This document shows positions 6,213-14,276 of a DNA stretch of 22,144 nucleotides, piece by piece. The notes beneath the pieces were generated by a model that did not search any database, was not told the DNA's origin, and saw nothing but the letters and a program-made list of their open reading frames with translations. The position numbers were made by a program, and so were the translations under genes. Each line of letters begins with the position of its first letter. Positions within the stretch are counted from its first letter, which is position 1. Source of the stretch: ZCTH02-B3 sp036563895 (lineage in GTDB: Bacteria > Bacillota > Bacilli > Paenibacillales > Paenibacillaceae); contig DATCLN010000060.1 in NCBI GenBank assembly GCA_036563895.1, positions 1 to 22,144 of the forward strand, in the 5' to 3' direction.

Positions 6213-8666
6213 TCAGCGGATCGCCGCCGGCAGGGCGAACGCCTCCCGCAGCGGATCGTTCCGTCCGGCGGGAACGACGGATTTGCCCGGGCTGCGCCGG
6301 TCCTCAAGGGGCGCATCCTCCGACGAAAAGCGATGCACGGCGCCCTGGGCCGTCACGGCGACAAACGCCGCCTCCTCTTTCACATGGGCGGCGGCGACCA
6401 GCGCGGTGCCGCTCGTCCGCCTTCCCTCCCGGAACTCGATCGTCTGCACGCCGCGGCCGCCGCGTCCCTGCAAGGGATAGTCAAAAATGAGCGTCCGCTT
6501 GGCGAAGCCGTAATCCGTCACCACGAGGATTTCGCCTTCCTCGCCGATCACGGGCAGCGCCCGCACGACGGCGTCTCCTTCCTTCAGGGCGATGCCCCGC
6601 ACGCCGCCGGCTACCCGCCCCTGCACGCTCACTTCCTCCTCGCGGAAGCGGATGCACATGCCCTTGCGGGTTACCAGCAGGATGTCCGCAGGGTCGTCGC
6701 TGCGGAACACGTCCGCCACTTCGTCGCCTTCCGCCAGCTTGCAGGCGGCGATGGCCATGCTGCGGGTGGTGGCGTACTCCGACAGCTTCGAGCGCTTGAC
6801 CTGGCCGAGGCGGGTGGCGAACACCAGATGCGGCCCGTTTTCCCGTTCTTCCCACTCCTGCTGCTTCACCGGCACCACGCCGACGATCCGGTCCTCCTTG
6901 CCCAACGGGATCACGTTGACCAGCGCGGTGCCGTTTTCCTTCCACTTGAACTCCGGGATGACGTGGACGGGCAGCAGGAAATATTGGCCGGACTGCGTGA
7001 ACAGAAGCAGCGAGTCCAGCGTGTTCACCGGCAGGATCCAGCGGACCGCGTCGCCCTCCTTCACGCCGGCGCTTTGCCATTCGCCGCCGGAACGGGTAAA
7101 CGACAGCTGGCTCGTCCGTTTGATGTATCCCTCGCGGCTGATGGTCACCAGCACGTCCTCCGACGGAACGGTGACCTCCAGGTTGACTTTAAGCTCCTCG
7201 ACTTCCTCCTGGATCGCCGTGCGCCGGTCCACCCCGTATTTCTCGCGGATTTCGAGGAGTTCCTCGCGGATGACGGCGGTTAGCTTCTTCGGATCTTCCA
7301 GAATTCCCCGCAGGCGGGCGATGCGCTTGCGCGTTTCGCCAAGCTCCTTCTCCACCTGCGATATTTCCAGATTGGTGAGCCGGTACAGCTGCAGCGTCAA
7401 AATCGCGTCCGCCTGGCGCTCCGAGAACCCGAACCGTTCCATGAGGTTGTTTTGCGCGTCTTCCCGGTTCCTGGAGGCCTTGATGACGGCGATGACCTCG
7501 TCCAGCAGCCCGAGCGCCTTCGCCAGCCCTTCCAGCACGTGGGCCCGTTCCTCCGCCTTCTCCAGCTCGTACTGCGTCCGGTGCGTGACCACTTCGCGCT
7601 GCCACGCCACGTAGGCCTCCAGCAGCTCTTTCAGGCCCAGCTGCCGCGGCGCCCGGTTGACGATGGCCACCATGTTGAAGTTGTAGGCGATCTGCAGGTC
7701 GGTTTTTTTCAGCAGGTAGGCAAGGACCCCTTCCGCGTCCGCCTCCCGCTTCAGCTCGATGACGATGCGCAGGCCGTCCCGGCCGCTTTCGTCGCGGACT
7801 TCGGCGATGCCCTCCACTTTCCGGTCCGCGCGGATCTGCTCGATGGCGCTCACCAGGCGGGATTTGACCACCTGATAGGGAATCTCGGTGATGACGATCT
7901 GTTTGCGCCCGCCGCGCAGCTCTTCGATGGCCGTTTTCGCCCGGATGTAAATGCGGCCCTTCCCGGTGGCGTAGGCTTCCCGGATGCCGTCCACGCCCAT
8001 GACGATGCCGCCCGTCGGGAAATCGGGCCCCTTGACGATGGCCATCAGCTCTTCCGTGGTGATGTCCGGCCGTTCCAGGAGCGCGATGGTGGCGTCGATG
8101 GCTTCCCGCAGGTTGTGGGGCGGAATTTCCGTGGCGAATCCCGAAGAGATGCCGCTGACGCCGTTCACCAGCAGATTGGGGAAACGGCACGGCAGGACCA
8201 CCGGTTCCTTGGCCGTGTTGTCGAAATTGTCCTTGAAGGGTACCGTCCGCTTTTCGATGTCCCGGAGCAGCTCCATGGCGATGGGCGACAGCCGCGCCTC
8301 GGTGTAGCGCATCGCCGCCGGCGGGTCGTCGTCCAGGGAGCCCCAGTTGCCGTGGCCGTCGATCAGCGGATGGGCCATCTTCCACGGCTGCGCCATCCGC
8401 ACCATGCCTTCGTAGATGGAGGCGTCGCCGTGGGGATGGAAGTTGCCCATGACGTCCCCGACGGTCTTGGCCGATTTGCGGTACGGCTTGTCCGGCGTGT
8501 TGCCGGCGTCGTACATGGCGTACAGGATGCGCCGCTGCACGGGCTTCAGGCCGTCCCGCACGTCGGGGATGGCCCGGTCCTGGATAATGTATTTCGAATA
8601 GCGGCCGAACCGGTCGCCCACCACTTCTTCCAGATAGGCGGGCAAAAATTGCTCCAGCACGCTCAA
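6213..8666 (-). CDS. parC: DNA topoisomerase IV subunit A
   Basis: This is the breakage-reunion subunit of topoisomerase IV, which decatenates daughter chromosomes, with 817 residues. The winged-helix/tower core has the catalytic Tyr121 in AAMRYTEARLS. The C-terminal third (about 500-800) is a beta-pinwheel of repeated blades. Pairing with a ParE gene just upstream distinguishes it from GyrA. In the quinolone-resistance region the sequence is HPHGDASIYEG, so Ala82 stands where S. aureus GrlA has Ser80, and Glu86 corresponds to Glu84. The start is TTG at 8666 with GGGAGG nine bases upstream. It lies 32 nt after the parE stop codon, in one operon closed by the terminator at 6165-6197. Confidence 0.95.
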   Translation of the reverse strand: MSVLEQFLPAYLEEVVGDRFGRYSKYIIQDRAIPDVRDGLKPVQRRILYAMYDAGNTPDKPYRKSAKTVGDVMGNFHPHGDASIYEGMVRMAQPWKMAHPLIDGHGNWGSLDDDPPAAMRYTEARLSPIAMELLRDIEKRTVPFKDNFDNTAKEPVVLPCRFPNLLVNGVSGISSGFATEIPPHNLREAIDATIALLERPDITTEELMAIVKGPDFPTGGIVMGVDGIREAYATGKGRIYIRAKTAIEELRGGRKQIVITEIPYQVVKSRLVSAIEQIRADRKVEGIAEVRDESGRDGLRIVIELKREADAEGVLAYLLKKTDLQIAYNFNMVAIVNRAPRQLGLKELLEAYVAWQREVVTHRTQYELEKAEERAHVLEGLAKALGLLDEVIAVIKASRNREDAQNNLMERFGFSERQADAILTLQLYRLTNLEISQVEKELGETRKRIARLRGILEDPKKLTAVIREELLEIREKYGVDRRTAIQEEVEELKVNLEVTVPSEDVLVTISREGYIKRTSQLSFTRSGGEWQSAGVKEGDAVRWILPVNTLDSLLLFTQSGQYFLLPVHVIPEFKWKENGTALVNVIPLGKEDRIVGVVPVKQQEWEERENGPHLVFATRLGQVKRSKLSEYATTRSMAIAACKLAEGDEVADVFRSDDPADILLVTRKGMCIRFREEEVSVQGRVAGGVRGIALKEGDAVVRALPVIGEEGEILVVTDYGFAKRTLIFDYPLQGRGGRGVQTIEFREGRRTSGTALVAAAHVKEEAAFVAVTAQGAVHRFSSEDAPLEDRRSPGKSVVPAGRNDPLREAFALPAAIR

Positions 8667-8698
8667 GCGCGATTACCTCCCGTCATCCGACCAGCGGT

Positions 8699-10684
8699 TC
8701 ATTCCTCGAACTCGGTGAAGTCGACGTGGTCGAGAATCCATTGTTTGCGCGGCTCGACCTTGTCGCCCATCAGCGTGGACACCCGGCGTTCGGCCTTGGC
8801 CGCGTCTTCGATGGTCACCTGCAGCAGCGTGCGCGTCGCCGGGTTCATCGTCGTCTCCCACAATTGCTCGGGGTTCATCTCCCCGAGGCCCTTATATCGC
8901 TGCAGTTCGACGTTTTTGCCCAGTTCCTTCAGCTGCTCCTCCAGCTGCTCTTCCGTCCAGGCGTACCGCACCGTCTCCTGTTTGCCGCTTTTCTTCGTGA
9001 TCTTGTACAGGGGCGGCTGGGCGATGAACACCCGTCCGGTCTCGATCAGCGGCTTCATGTACCGGTAGAAAAACGTCAGCAGCAGCACCTGGATGTGCGC
9101 GCCGTCCGAGTCCGCGTCGGTCATGATGATGATTTTCCCGTAGTTGCAGGCGTCCACGTCGAACTCAGAGCCGATTCCCGCCCCGATGGCGGCGATGATG
9201 GCCTGGTATTCGTCGTTTTTCAGCACGTCGGCGAGCTTCGCCTTTTCCGGGTTCATCGGCTTGCCCTTCAGGGGCAGGATCGCCTGGAAACGGGAATCGC
9301 GTCCCTGCTTGGCCGAGCCGCCCGCGCTGTCCCCTTCCACGATGAACAGCTCGTTGCGGAGGTAATCCTTTGACTGGGCCGGGGCGAGCTTGCCGCCCAG
9401 CGACGGGCTGTCTGTGCGCTTCTTGCCGCTGCGGATTTCGTCCCGCACCTTGCGGGCGGCCTCCCGCGCCTTGGCCGCCTGGATGGCCTTCTTGACGAGC
9501 ATCTGCGCGACCTGCGGATTTTCCTCCAGGTAGGCGGACATTTTCTCCGCCACCACCGCGTCCACCGCGCTGCGCGCCGCCGTGCTGCCCAGCTGGTCCT
9601 TCGTCTGTCCGACAAATTCCACGTCCGCCATCTTGATGTTGATGACGGCCATCATCCCTTCCCGCAGATCGGATCCTTCCAGGTTCTTGTCCTTCTCTTT
9701 CAGCAGGCCCATCTTGCGGGCGTAGTCGTTCATGACGCGGGTGTAGGCGGTCTTGAAGCCGGTCTCGTGGGTGCCGCCGCCCCGCGTGGGGATGGTGTTC
9801 ACGAAGGAAAGGATGGTTTCGGTATAGCCGTCGTTGTACTGGAGCGCCACCTCGACTTCGATGTCGTCCTTTTCCGCCGCGAAGTGGATGACGTCGTGCA
9901 GCACCGTCTTGTTTTCGTTCAGGAACTGCACGAACTGCCGCGCGCCGCCTTCGTAGCGGAATTCGTCCCTTCTTCCGGTGCGCTCGTCGGTGAGGGTCAC
10001 GGTCAGGCCGGAGTTGAGAAAGGCGATTTCCTGCAGCCGTTCGGCGATCACGTCGTAGTTCATGCTGATGTTGCCGTGGAACACCTTCGCGTCCGGCTTG
10101 AAGGTCACCTTGGTGCCCGTACGGCGGGTCTCGCCAATCACTTCCAGGCCGGTGACCGGCTCGCCGACGTGTTCCTTTCCGTCCTTGTCCACCCAGGATT
10201 CAAACCGCATGCGGTGGATCTTGCCGTCCCGGTAGATTTCCACTTCCAGCCATTCCGACAGTGCGTTGGTCACCGACGCCCCCACGCCATGCAGACCGCC
10301 GGTTTTCTTGTACCCTCCGCCACTGCCGAACTTGCCGCCTGCGTGCAGCACGGTGAAGACGACCTGCGGCGTCGGCACGCCCAGCTTGTGCATGCCCGTC
10401 GGAATGCCCCGGCCGTTGTCGAGCACGGTGACGGAGTTGTCCGGATGCACCGTGACGTCGATGCGGGTGCACGCCTTGGCCAGATGCTCGTCCACCGCGT
10501 TGTCCACGATTTCCCACAGCAGATGGTGCAAGCCGGAGGAAGAGGTGCTGCCGATGTACATGCCCGGCCGCCGGCGCACGGCGGTGAGCCCCTCCAGCAC
10601 CTGGATGTCGTCGGCGTCGTACTTCGCCGCCTCCGGCGCGGCGGACGCCGCGGAACTTGCGAACAGTTCCAGTTGTTCGGCCAC
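8699..10684 (-). CDS. parE: DNA topoisomerase IV subunit B
   Basis: This is the ATPase subunit of topoisomerase IV, 661 residues. The GHKL ATPase domain has WEIVDNAVDEH (Glu58, Asn62), DNGRGIP (89-95) and the glycine-rich lid TGGLHGVGAS (128-137). The transducer domain follows. The TOPRIM domain has Glu450 (IVEGDSAGG) and the acidic pair Asp523/Asp525 (TDADSDG), which bind Mg2+. The C-terminus has RYKGLGEMNPEQLW and ends in HVDFTEFEE. The start is GTG at 10684 with GGGAGGAG five to six bases upstream. It is first in the parE-parC operon, with its own promoter at 10718-10747 after the nth terminator. Confidence 0.96.
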   Translation of the reverse strand: MAEQLELFASSAASAAPEAAKYDADDIQVLEGLTAVRRRPGMYIGSTSSSGLHHLLWEIVDNAVDEHLAKACTRIDVTVHPDNSVTVLDNGRGIPTGMHKLGVPTPQVVFTVLHAGGKFGSGGGYKKTGGLHGVGASVTNALSEWLEVEIYRDGKIHRMRFESWVDKDGKEHVGEPVTGLEVIGETRRTGTKVTFKPDAKVFHGNISMNYDVIAERLQEIAFLNSGLTVTLTDERTGRRDEFRYEGGARQFVQFLNENKTVLHDVIHFAAEKDDIEVEVALQYNDGYTETILSFVNTIPTRGGGTHETGFKTAYTRVMNDYARKMGLLKEKDKNLEGSDLREGMMAVINIKMADVEFVGQTKDQLGSTAARSAVDAVVAEKMSAYLEENPQVAQMLVKKAIQAAKAREAARKVRDEIRSGKKRTDSPSLGGKLAPAQSKDYLRNELFIVEGDSAGGSAKQGRDSRFQAILPLKGKPMNPEKAKLADVLKNDEYQAIIAAIGAGIGSEFDVDACNYGKIIIMTDADSDGAHIQVLLLTFFYRYMKPLIETGRVFIAQPPLYKITKKSGKQETVRYAWTEEQLEEQLKELGKNVELQRYKGLGEMNPEQLWETTMNPATRTLLQVTIEDAAKAERRVSTLMGDKVEPRKQWILDHVDFTEFEE

Positions 10685-10717
10685 GAACGCTCCTCCCTTT
10701 GGGCTTCATCTTTGGTC

Positions 10718-10747
10718 ATTTTAAGGGAAAAGTTCCCGCCGCGTAAA
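10718..10747 (-). promoter_or_regulatory. Promoter of parE-parC
   Basis: On the minus strand, TTTACG (10747 to 10742) and TAAAAT (10723 to 10718) are separated by 18 bases. They lie between the nth terminator and the parE ribosome binding site. Confidence 0.55.
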
Positions 10748-10790
10748 GATGACCGGTGTCGAAGTCGAACCCGTTGTCCCCTCCCGGGCA

Positions 10791-10821
10791 AGCAAAAAGG
10801 CTCATTTGGACAAATGAGCCT
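10791..10821 (-). terminator. Terminator overlapping the nth stop codon
   Basis: A perfect 11-bp inverted repeat, AGGCTCATTTG (10798-10808) and its complement (10811-10821), is followed on the minus strand by TTTTGCTT. The nth stop codon (10802-10804) lies within the 3' arm, so the last five codons of nth form the hairpin. It separates the envelope/nth cluster from parE. Confidence 0.88.
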
Positions 10822-11497
10822 CTTTGCGCGCCTTTGCGTTCTTTTTCCCTTGGACCGTCCCTTTCATGCGCGCCTTCCCCTCCTTGCAAAGATCAATGAG
10901 GGGGCAGACGTCGCAGGCGGGATTTTTCGCTCTGCAGTGGTAACGGCCGAAAAAGATGAGGCGATGGTGCGTGATCGTCCACTCGTCGCGGGGCACCAGC
11001 TTCATGAGCCGGCGCTCCACTTCCAGCGGCGTGGCGTCCGGTTTGGCGATGCCCAGCCGCTTGGCCACCCGTTCCACGTGGGTGTCCACCGCGATGGCGG
11101 GCACGCCGAAGGCGTTGGACACCACCACGTTGGCCGTCTTGCGCCCGACGCCGGGCAGGCGGACCAGCTCTTCCCAATCTTCGGGAACCCGTCCGCCGTG
11201 CTTCTCCAGCAAAATGGCGCACATCTTGCGGATATTGGCCGCCTTGTTGCGATACAGGCCGATCCGCCGGATGTCGTTTTCCAGTTCTTCCTGGGTCGCG
11301 CTGACGTAATCCTCCGGAGTCCGGTATTTTTTGAACAGCGTGGCCGTCACCTTGTTGACCGTTTCATCCGTGCACTGGGCGGACAGGATGACGGCGACCA
11401 GCAATTCGAAAGGATTGCTGTGGTTCAGTTCGCAGCGGGCGTCCGGAAACATCTCCGCGATGGTGTCCAGCACGCGCCGCATGGTGGCTGCGTTCAT
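10802..11497 (-). CDS. nth: Endonuclease III (DNA glycosylase/AP lyase)
   Basis: This base-excision repair enzyme removes oxidised pyrimidines and cleaves the abasic site. It has 231 residues. The helix-hairpin-helix LPGVGRKTAN carries the catalytic Lys120, and Asp138 (AVDTHVERV) is the second catalytic residue. The [4Fe-4S] cluster has the exact C-x6-C-x2-C-x5-C pattern at Cys188, Cys195, Cys198 and Cys204. A basic tail (about 207-231) is rich in Lys. GGAGG lies six bases before the ATG. It starts 25 nt after the stop codon of the SLH protein, so it is probably co-transcribed. Its terminator is built into the end of the gene. Confidence 0.96.
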   Translation of the reverse strand: MNAATMRRVLDTIAEMFPDARCELNHSNPFELLVAVILSAQCTDETVNKVTATLFKKYRTPEDYVSATQEELENDIRRIGLYRNKAANIRKMCAILLEKHGGRVPEDWEELVRLPGVGRKTANVVVSNAFGVPAIAVDTHVERVAKRLGIAKPDATPLEVERRLMKLVPRDEWTITHHRLIFFGRYHCRAKNPACDVCPLIDLCKEGKARMKGTVQGKKNAKARKEAHLSK

Positions 11498-11522
11498 GGA
11501 TCCCTCCGGTGCGGCGGCACCT

Positions 11523-14219
11523 TTACTGCTTCAAGACTTCCACAGCCATGCCCCGCAAGATGTAGATGACAATGCTGTCATCGCGCTTCAGCGCGGACCA
11601 TTGCAGCGTCTTTTGGCCGTCGTGGAGGTACGCCTCGGGATGAAGCGCGACGTAGTTGTTCTCGGAAAGTGAAGCCTTTTGCCAGTACAGGCGCTTCGCG
11701 TTCGCGTCGTAAAGCAGGAACTTTTTCTGCAGAACCTCCGCCAGCGTGACGATCGTCCGGCCCTGCTCGTCCGTGCGGATTTCCACCCGGTCGTTCGGCT
11801 GCACCGTCGAGAGGGACGCGTACATGGTGGTCCCCTTGAAAATGACCGGGGACGTCAACGTGTGCCGGCTGACGGTGCCGTTGTAAGCGGCCAGTTCGAT
11901 GACGCCGGCCGCCGCGTCCACGGATACGACCCGGCCGACATGCACGGGCGCGACGTCGGTGCGGATCGCGTTGTCGCCCATGAAGGTGACGTTCACCACC
12001 GTGCCGACGGCGAGGGAGCTCACCTGGATCGCCGCGCCGCGGGCGTCGTACAGAGGAGAGGAAGTGCCCACCGTCCACATGTGGGTGCCGCCGTCGGCGC
12101 GCCGGCCCGTCAGCCGGTTCGCGACCGAATCCACCGCGGTGAGTTCAAACTGCACGACCCGCTGTACCTGGATGAGGCTTGCCGTATTGGGCGAGCCGGG
12201 GGCAAGGTGCACCGTCACCCGGTCGCCGGCCTTCAAGTCGCTGATGGTTTCGCCCGTGCGGCCAAAGATGTCCACCGCCGGCGCGTTGTATTCGAGCCTG
12301 ACGGTCGAACCGTCGTCCATGCGGAGCCGGATGGTTTTCGCGGCGGTGTCCAGCTCCGTGATGACGCCCGTATATTTAGTGATGAACGAGATGTAATAGG
12401 CGGTGTTTTCCCCGGTGTGGCCGATGCTGACGGCGGCGCCCCGGACCAGCCTTCTCGTTCCTTCCGTTTCGTTCAGGGAAGTCCCGTCCGTGTCGAAACG
12501 GACGTTCGGAGCCAGCGTGTAGGAGCGCAGGCCCCCGTTCACGTCCACGGTCAGGTATCTCCGGTCCGCGTCGTAGGTCCACACGACGGCCCCCCGCAGG
12601 GTCTCGACGGAGCGCCGGTGCACCTGGATGGCGGTCACGCGTCCGTCGTCGTCCAGCGTCATCGTGATCTCGTCGCCCTTCACGAGATCCGCCACGCCCG
12701 GATTTTCCAGCCCCTGGATGAGGACCTCCACATCTTCAACGTAATTCAAGAATTTATTTTCTCCATTTTCGACAAACAGGATAATGCCGTCGGCTTCGAC
12801 GACGCCCGTGAACGTGCCGGTCACCGTATGGACGACCCGCCGTTCGACGTTGATTTCCTCAATGATGCCGTCCGTGACCCGGTAGGTGATTTCGTCGCCC
12901 GGCTGAAGCTCATCCAGTTCCAGGAGCAGCCGGTTCATCCGGACCATGGCGCCTTCGCGCAGCAGCCGGGTCTCCTGTTTCCCGTCCGCCAGGCGCACCG
13001 TGACGGACCCTTCCGCGGCATTCACGGACACGATGGTCCCTCTGTCCGTCTTGTCCACCGTCGATTGCAGGACCTGGATGGAAATGACGGTGCCCGGGGT
13101 GCGCAGGGTCTCCACGGAAGCCCGAACGGGCATGTCCTTCTTCAGATCCCCGATTTGGAGCGTCAGTTCTTCCAGATCGGTGATTTTCGGCGGGCGCTGC
13201 GGGTCGTAGGCGAATTCCTGCGCGGCGCCGTTGACCAGAAGGGATATTTTCCTTGCGGCTTCATCAATCTCGAGGATCGTGCCTTCAACGGTCGTCAGCC
13301 GGGGTTGGTCGTCGGTCAGCTCCACGAAGTCCGCCCGTTTGCCGTCGCGGCTGATGACCGTCACCGCGCCGTACCGCACGAGATCGGAGTAGGACGCGGC
13401 CGTTTCCGTATCGGCCAGATAGTAGAGGGTATCCGGGGCAAGTTCGTATTCGGTGGTGTTGCCGTCCGCATGCAGAACGGTGAGCCGGTCCGGAGCCAGC
13501 TCCATGATGATGCCCGCCGTCTGCCCGGAAAATGCCACCGGATAAATCGCCTGCGCGCGGCTGAACAGCGTGGCGATGGTCGCCCGGTCCACGACCGCCT
13601 TCGGCCTGAATTCCGTGGGCGTCACGCCGCGGATGAGGCCCTTTTCCGCCGCCACCTGCACGTATCCGGCATACTGCGGATCGATGTCCGCGTGGTCGGC
13701 GAAGCCGGTGACCCCCGACGCCGCCTTCGCTTCCGCTTCCAGGCCGATGGTGCGGATCAGCAGGCGCGCCAGCCATTCCCGCGTGGCCGGCGACGAACCC
13801 CAGTGCCGTCCGGGCTCGCTGCGGGCCAGCGCGAATTCTTCCGTGCTCGACAGCAGGCCCGCAATGAACGCTTCATTGACGTATTTTTGAAAATAACCGT
13901 TTACCTGAAAATCCGACGGAAAATTCACTTCGATGTCCTGTACGTCTTCTGCCTTGCCCAGAAAGCGAAGCGCGATCAGCACCGCCTCTTCCCGCGAAAC
14001 CGGTCTGGCGGGTTGATAGGTGCCGTCTCCGTAACCGGTGATGAGTCCCTGGAGATAAAGCCGGTTGATGTGCTTTTCCGCCCAGTGGCCGACCCTGACG
14101 TCGGGGAACGGCGTCGCGGCCTCCGCCTTTTGCGCGCCGGACGGGAAGAATCCCGCCAGGAGCAGCGCCGCCAGCGCCGCACAGGCTGCCGCTTTGAACC
14201 AACGAAATGCGCCCGTCAT
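11523..14219 (-). CDS. SLH-domain exoprotein with about nine beta-rich repeats
   Basis: This 898-residue secreted protein has a signal peptide (about 1-35, ending AEA-A). Three S-layer homology segments follow (about 37-90, 100-165 and 172-225; ITGYGDGTYQPARPVSREEA and GVTPTEFRPKAVVDRATIA are diagnostic). These normally bind pyruvylated cell-wall polymer. The rest is an array of units starting near residues 235, 312, 394, 468, 543, 618, 690, 762 and 831. Each opens with a pattern like G-T-I-x-x-[VI]-D-x(5)-[IV]-x-[VL]-x-x-[DN]-G and most contain a later L-x-x-G-D-x-[IV] turn. I do not recognise this repeat family by name. It has no cysteine beyond the signal peptide and no enzymatic motif. 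It lies 57 nt after the amidase and 25 nt before nth. A cell-surface structural role is inferred. Confidence 0.85.
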   Translation of the reverse strand: MTGAFRWFKAAACAALAALLLAGFFPSGAQKAEAATPFPDVRVGHWAEKHINRLYLQGLITGYGDGTYQPARPVSREEAVLIALRFLGKAEDVQDIEVNFPSDFQVNGYFQKYVNEAFIAGLLSSTEEFALARSEPGRHWGSSPATREWLARLLIRTIGLEAEAKAASGVTGFADHADIDPQYAGYVQVAAEKGLIRGVTPTEFRPKAVVDRATIATLFSRAQAIYPVAFSGQTAGIIMELAPDRLTVLHADGNTTEYELAPDTLYYLADTETAASYSDLVRYGAVTVISRDGKRADFVELTDDQPRLTTVEGTILEIDEAARKISLLVNGAAQEFAYDPQRPPKITDLEELTLQIGDLKKDMPVRASVETLRTPGTVISIQVLQSTVDKTDRGTIVSVNAAEGSVTVRLADGKQETRLLREGAMVRMNRLLLELDELQPGDEITYRVTDGIIEEINVERRVVHTVTGTFTGVVEADGIILFVENGENKFLNYVEDVEVLIQGLENPGVADLVKGDEITMTLDDDGRVTAIQVHRRSVETLRGAVVWTYDADRRYLTVDVNGGLRSYTLAPNVRFDTDGTSLNETEGTRRLVRGAAVSIGHTGENTAYYISFITKYTGVITELDTAAKTIRLRMDDGSTVRLEYNAPAVDIFGRTGETISDLKAGDRVTVHLAPGSPNTASLIQVQRVVQFELTAVDSVANRLTGRRADGGTHMWTVGTSSPLYDARGAAIQVSSLAVGTVVNVTFMGDNAIRTDVAPVHVGRVVSVDAAAGVIELAAYNGTVSRHTLTSPVIFKGTTMYASLSTVQPNDRVEIRTDEQGRTIVTLAEVLQKKFLLYDANAKRLYWQKASLSENNYVALHPEAYLHDGQKTLQWSALKRDDSIVIYILRGMAVEVLKQ

Positions 14220-14276
14220 TTCCTAGCCCCTTTCCTTATTGCATCGCGCGCCCGACATCCGGTGCGAAAGACCCGC

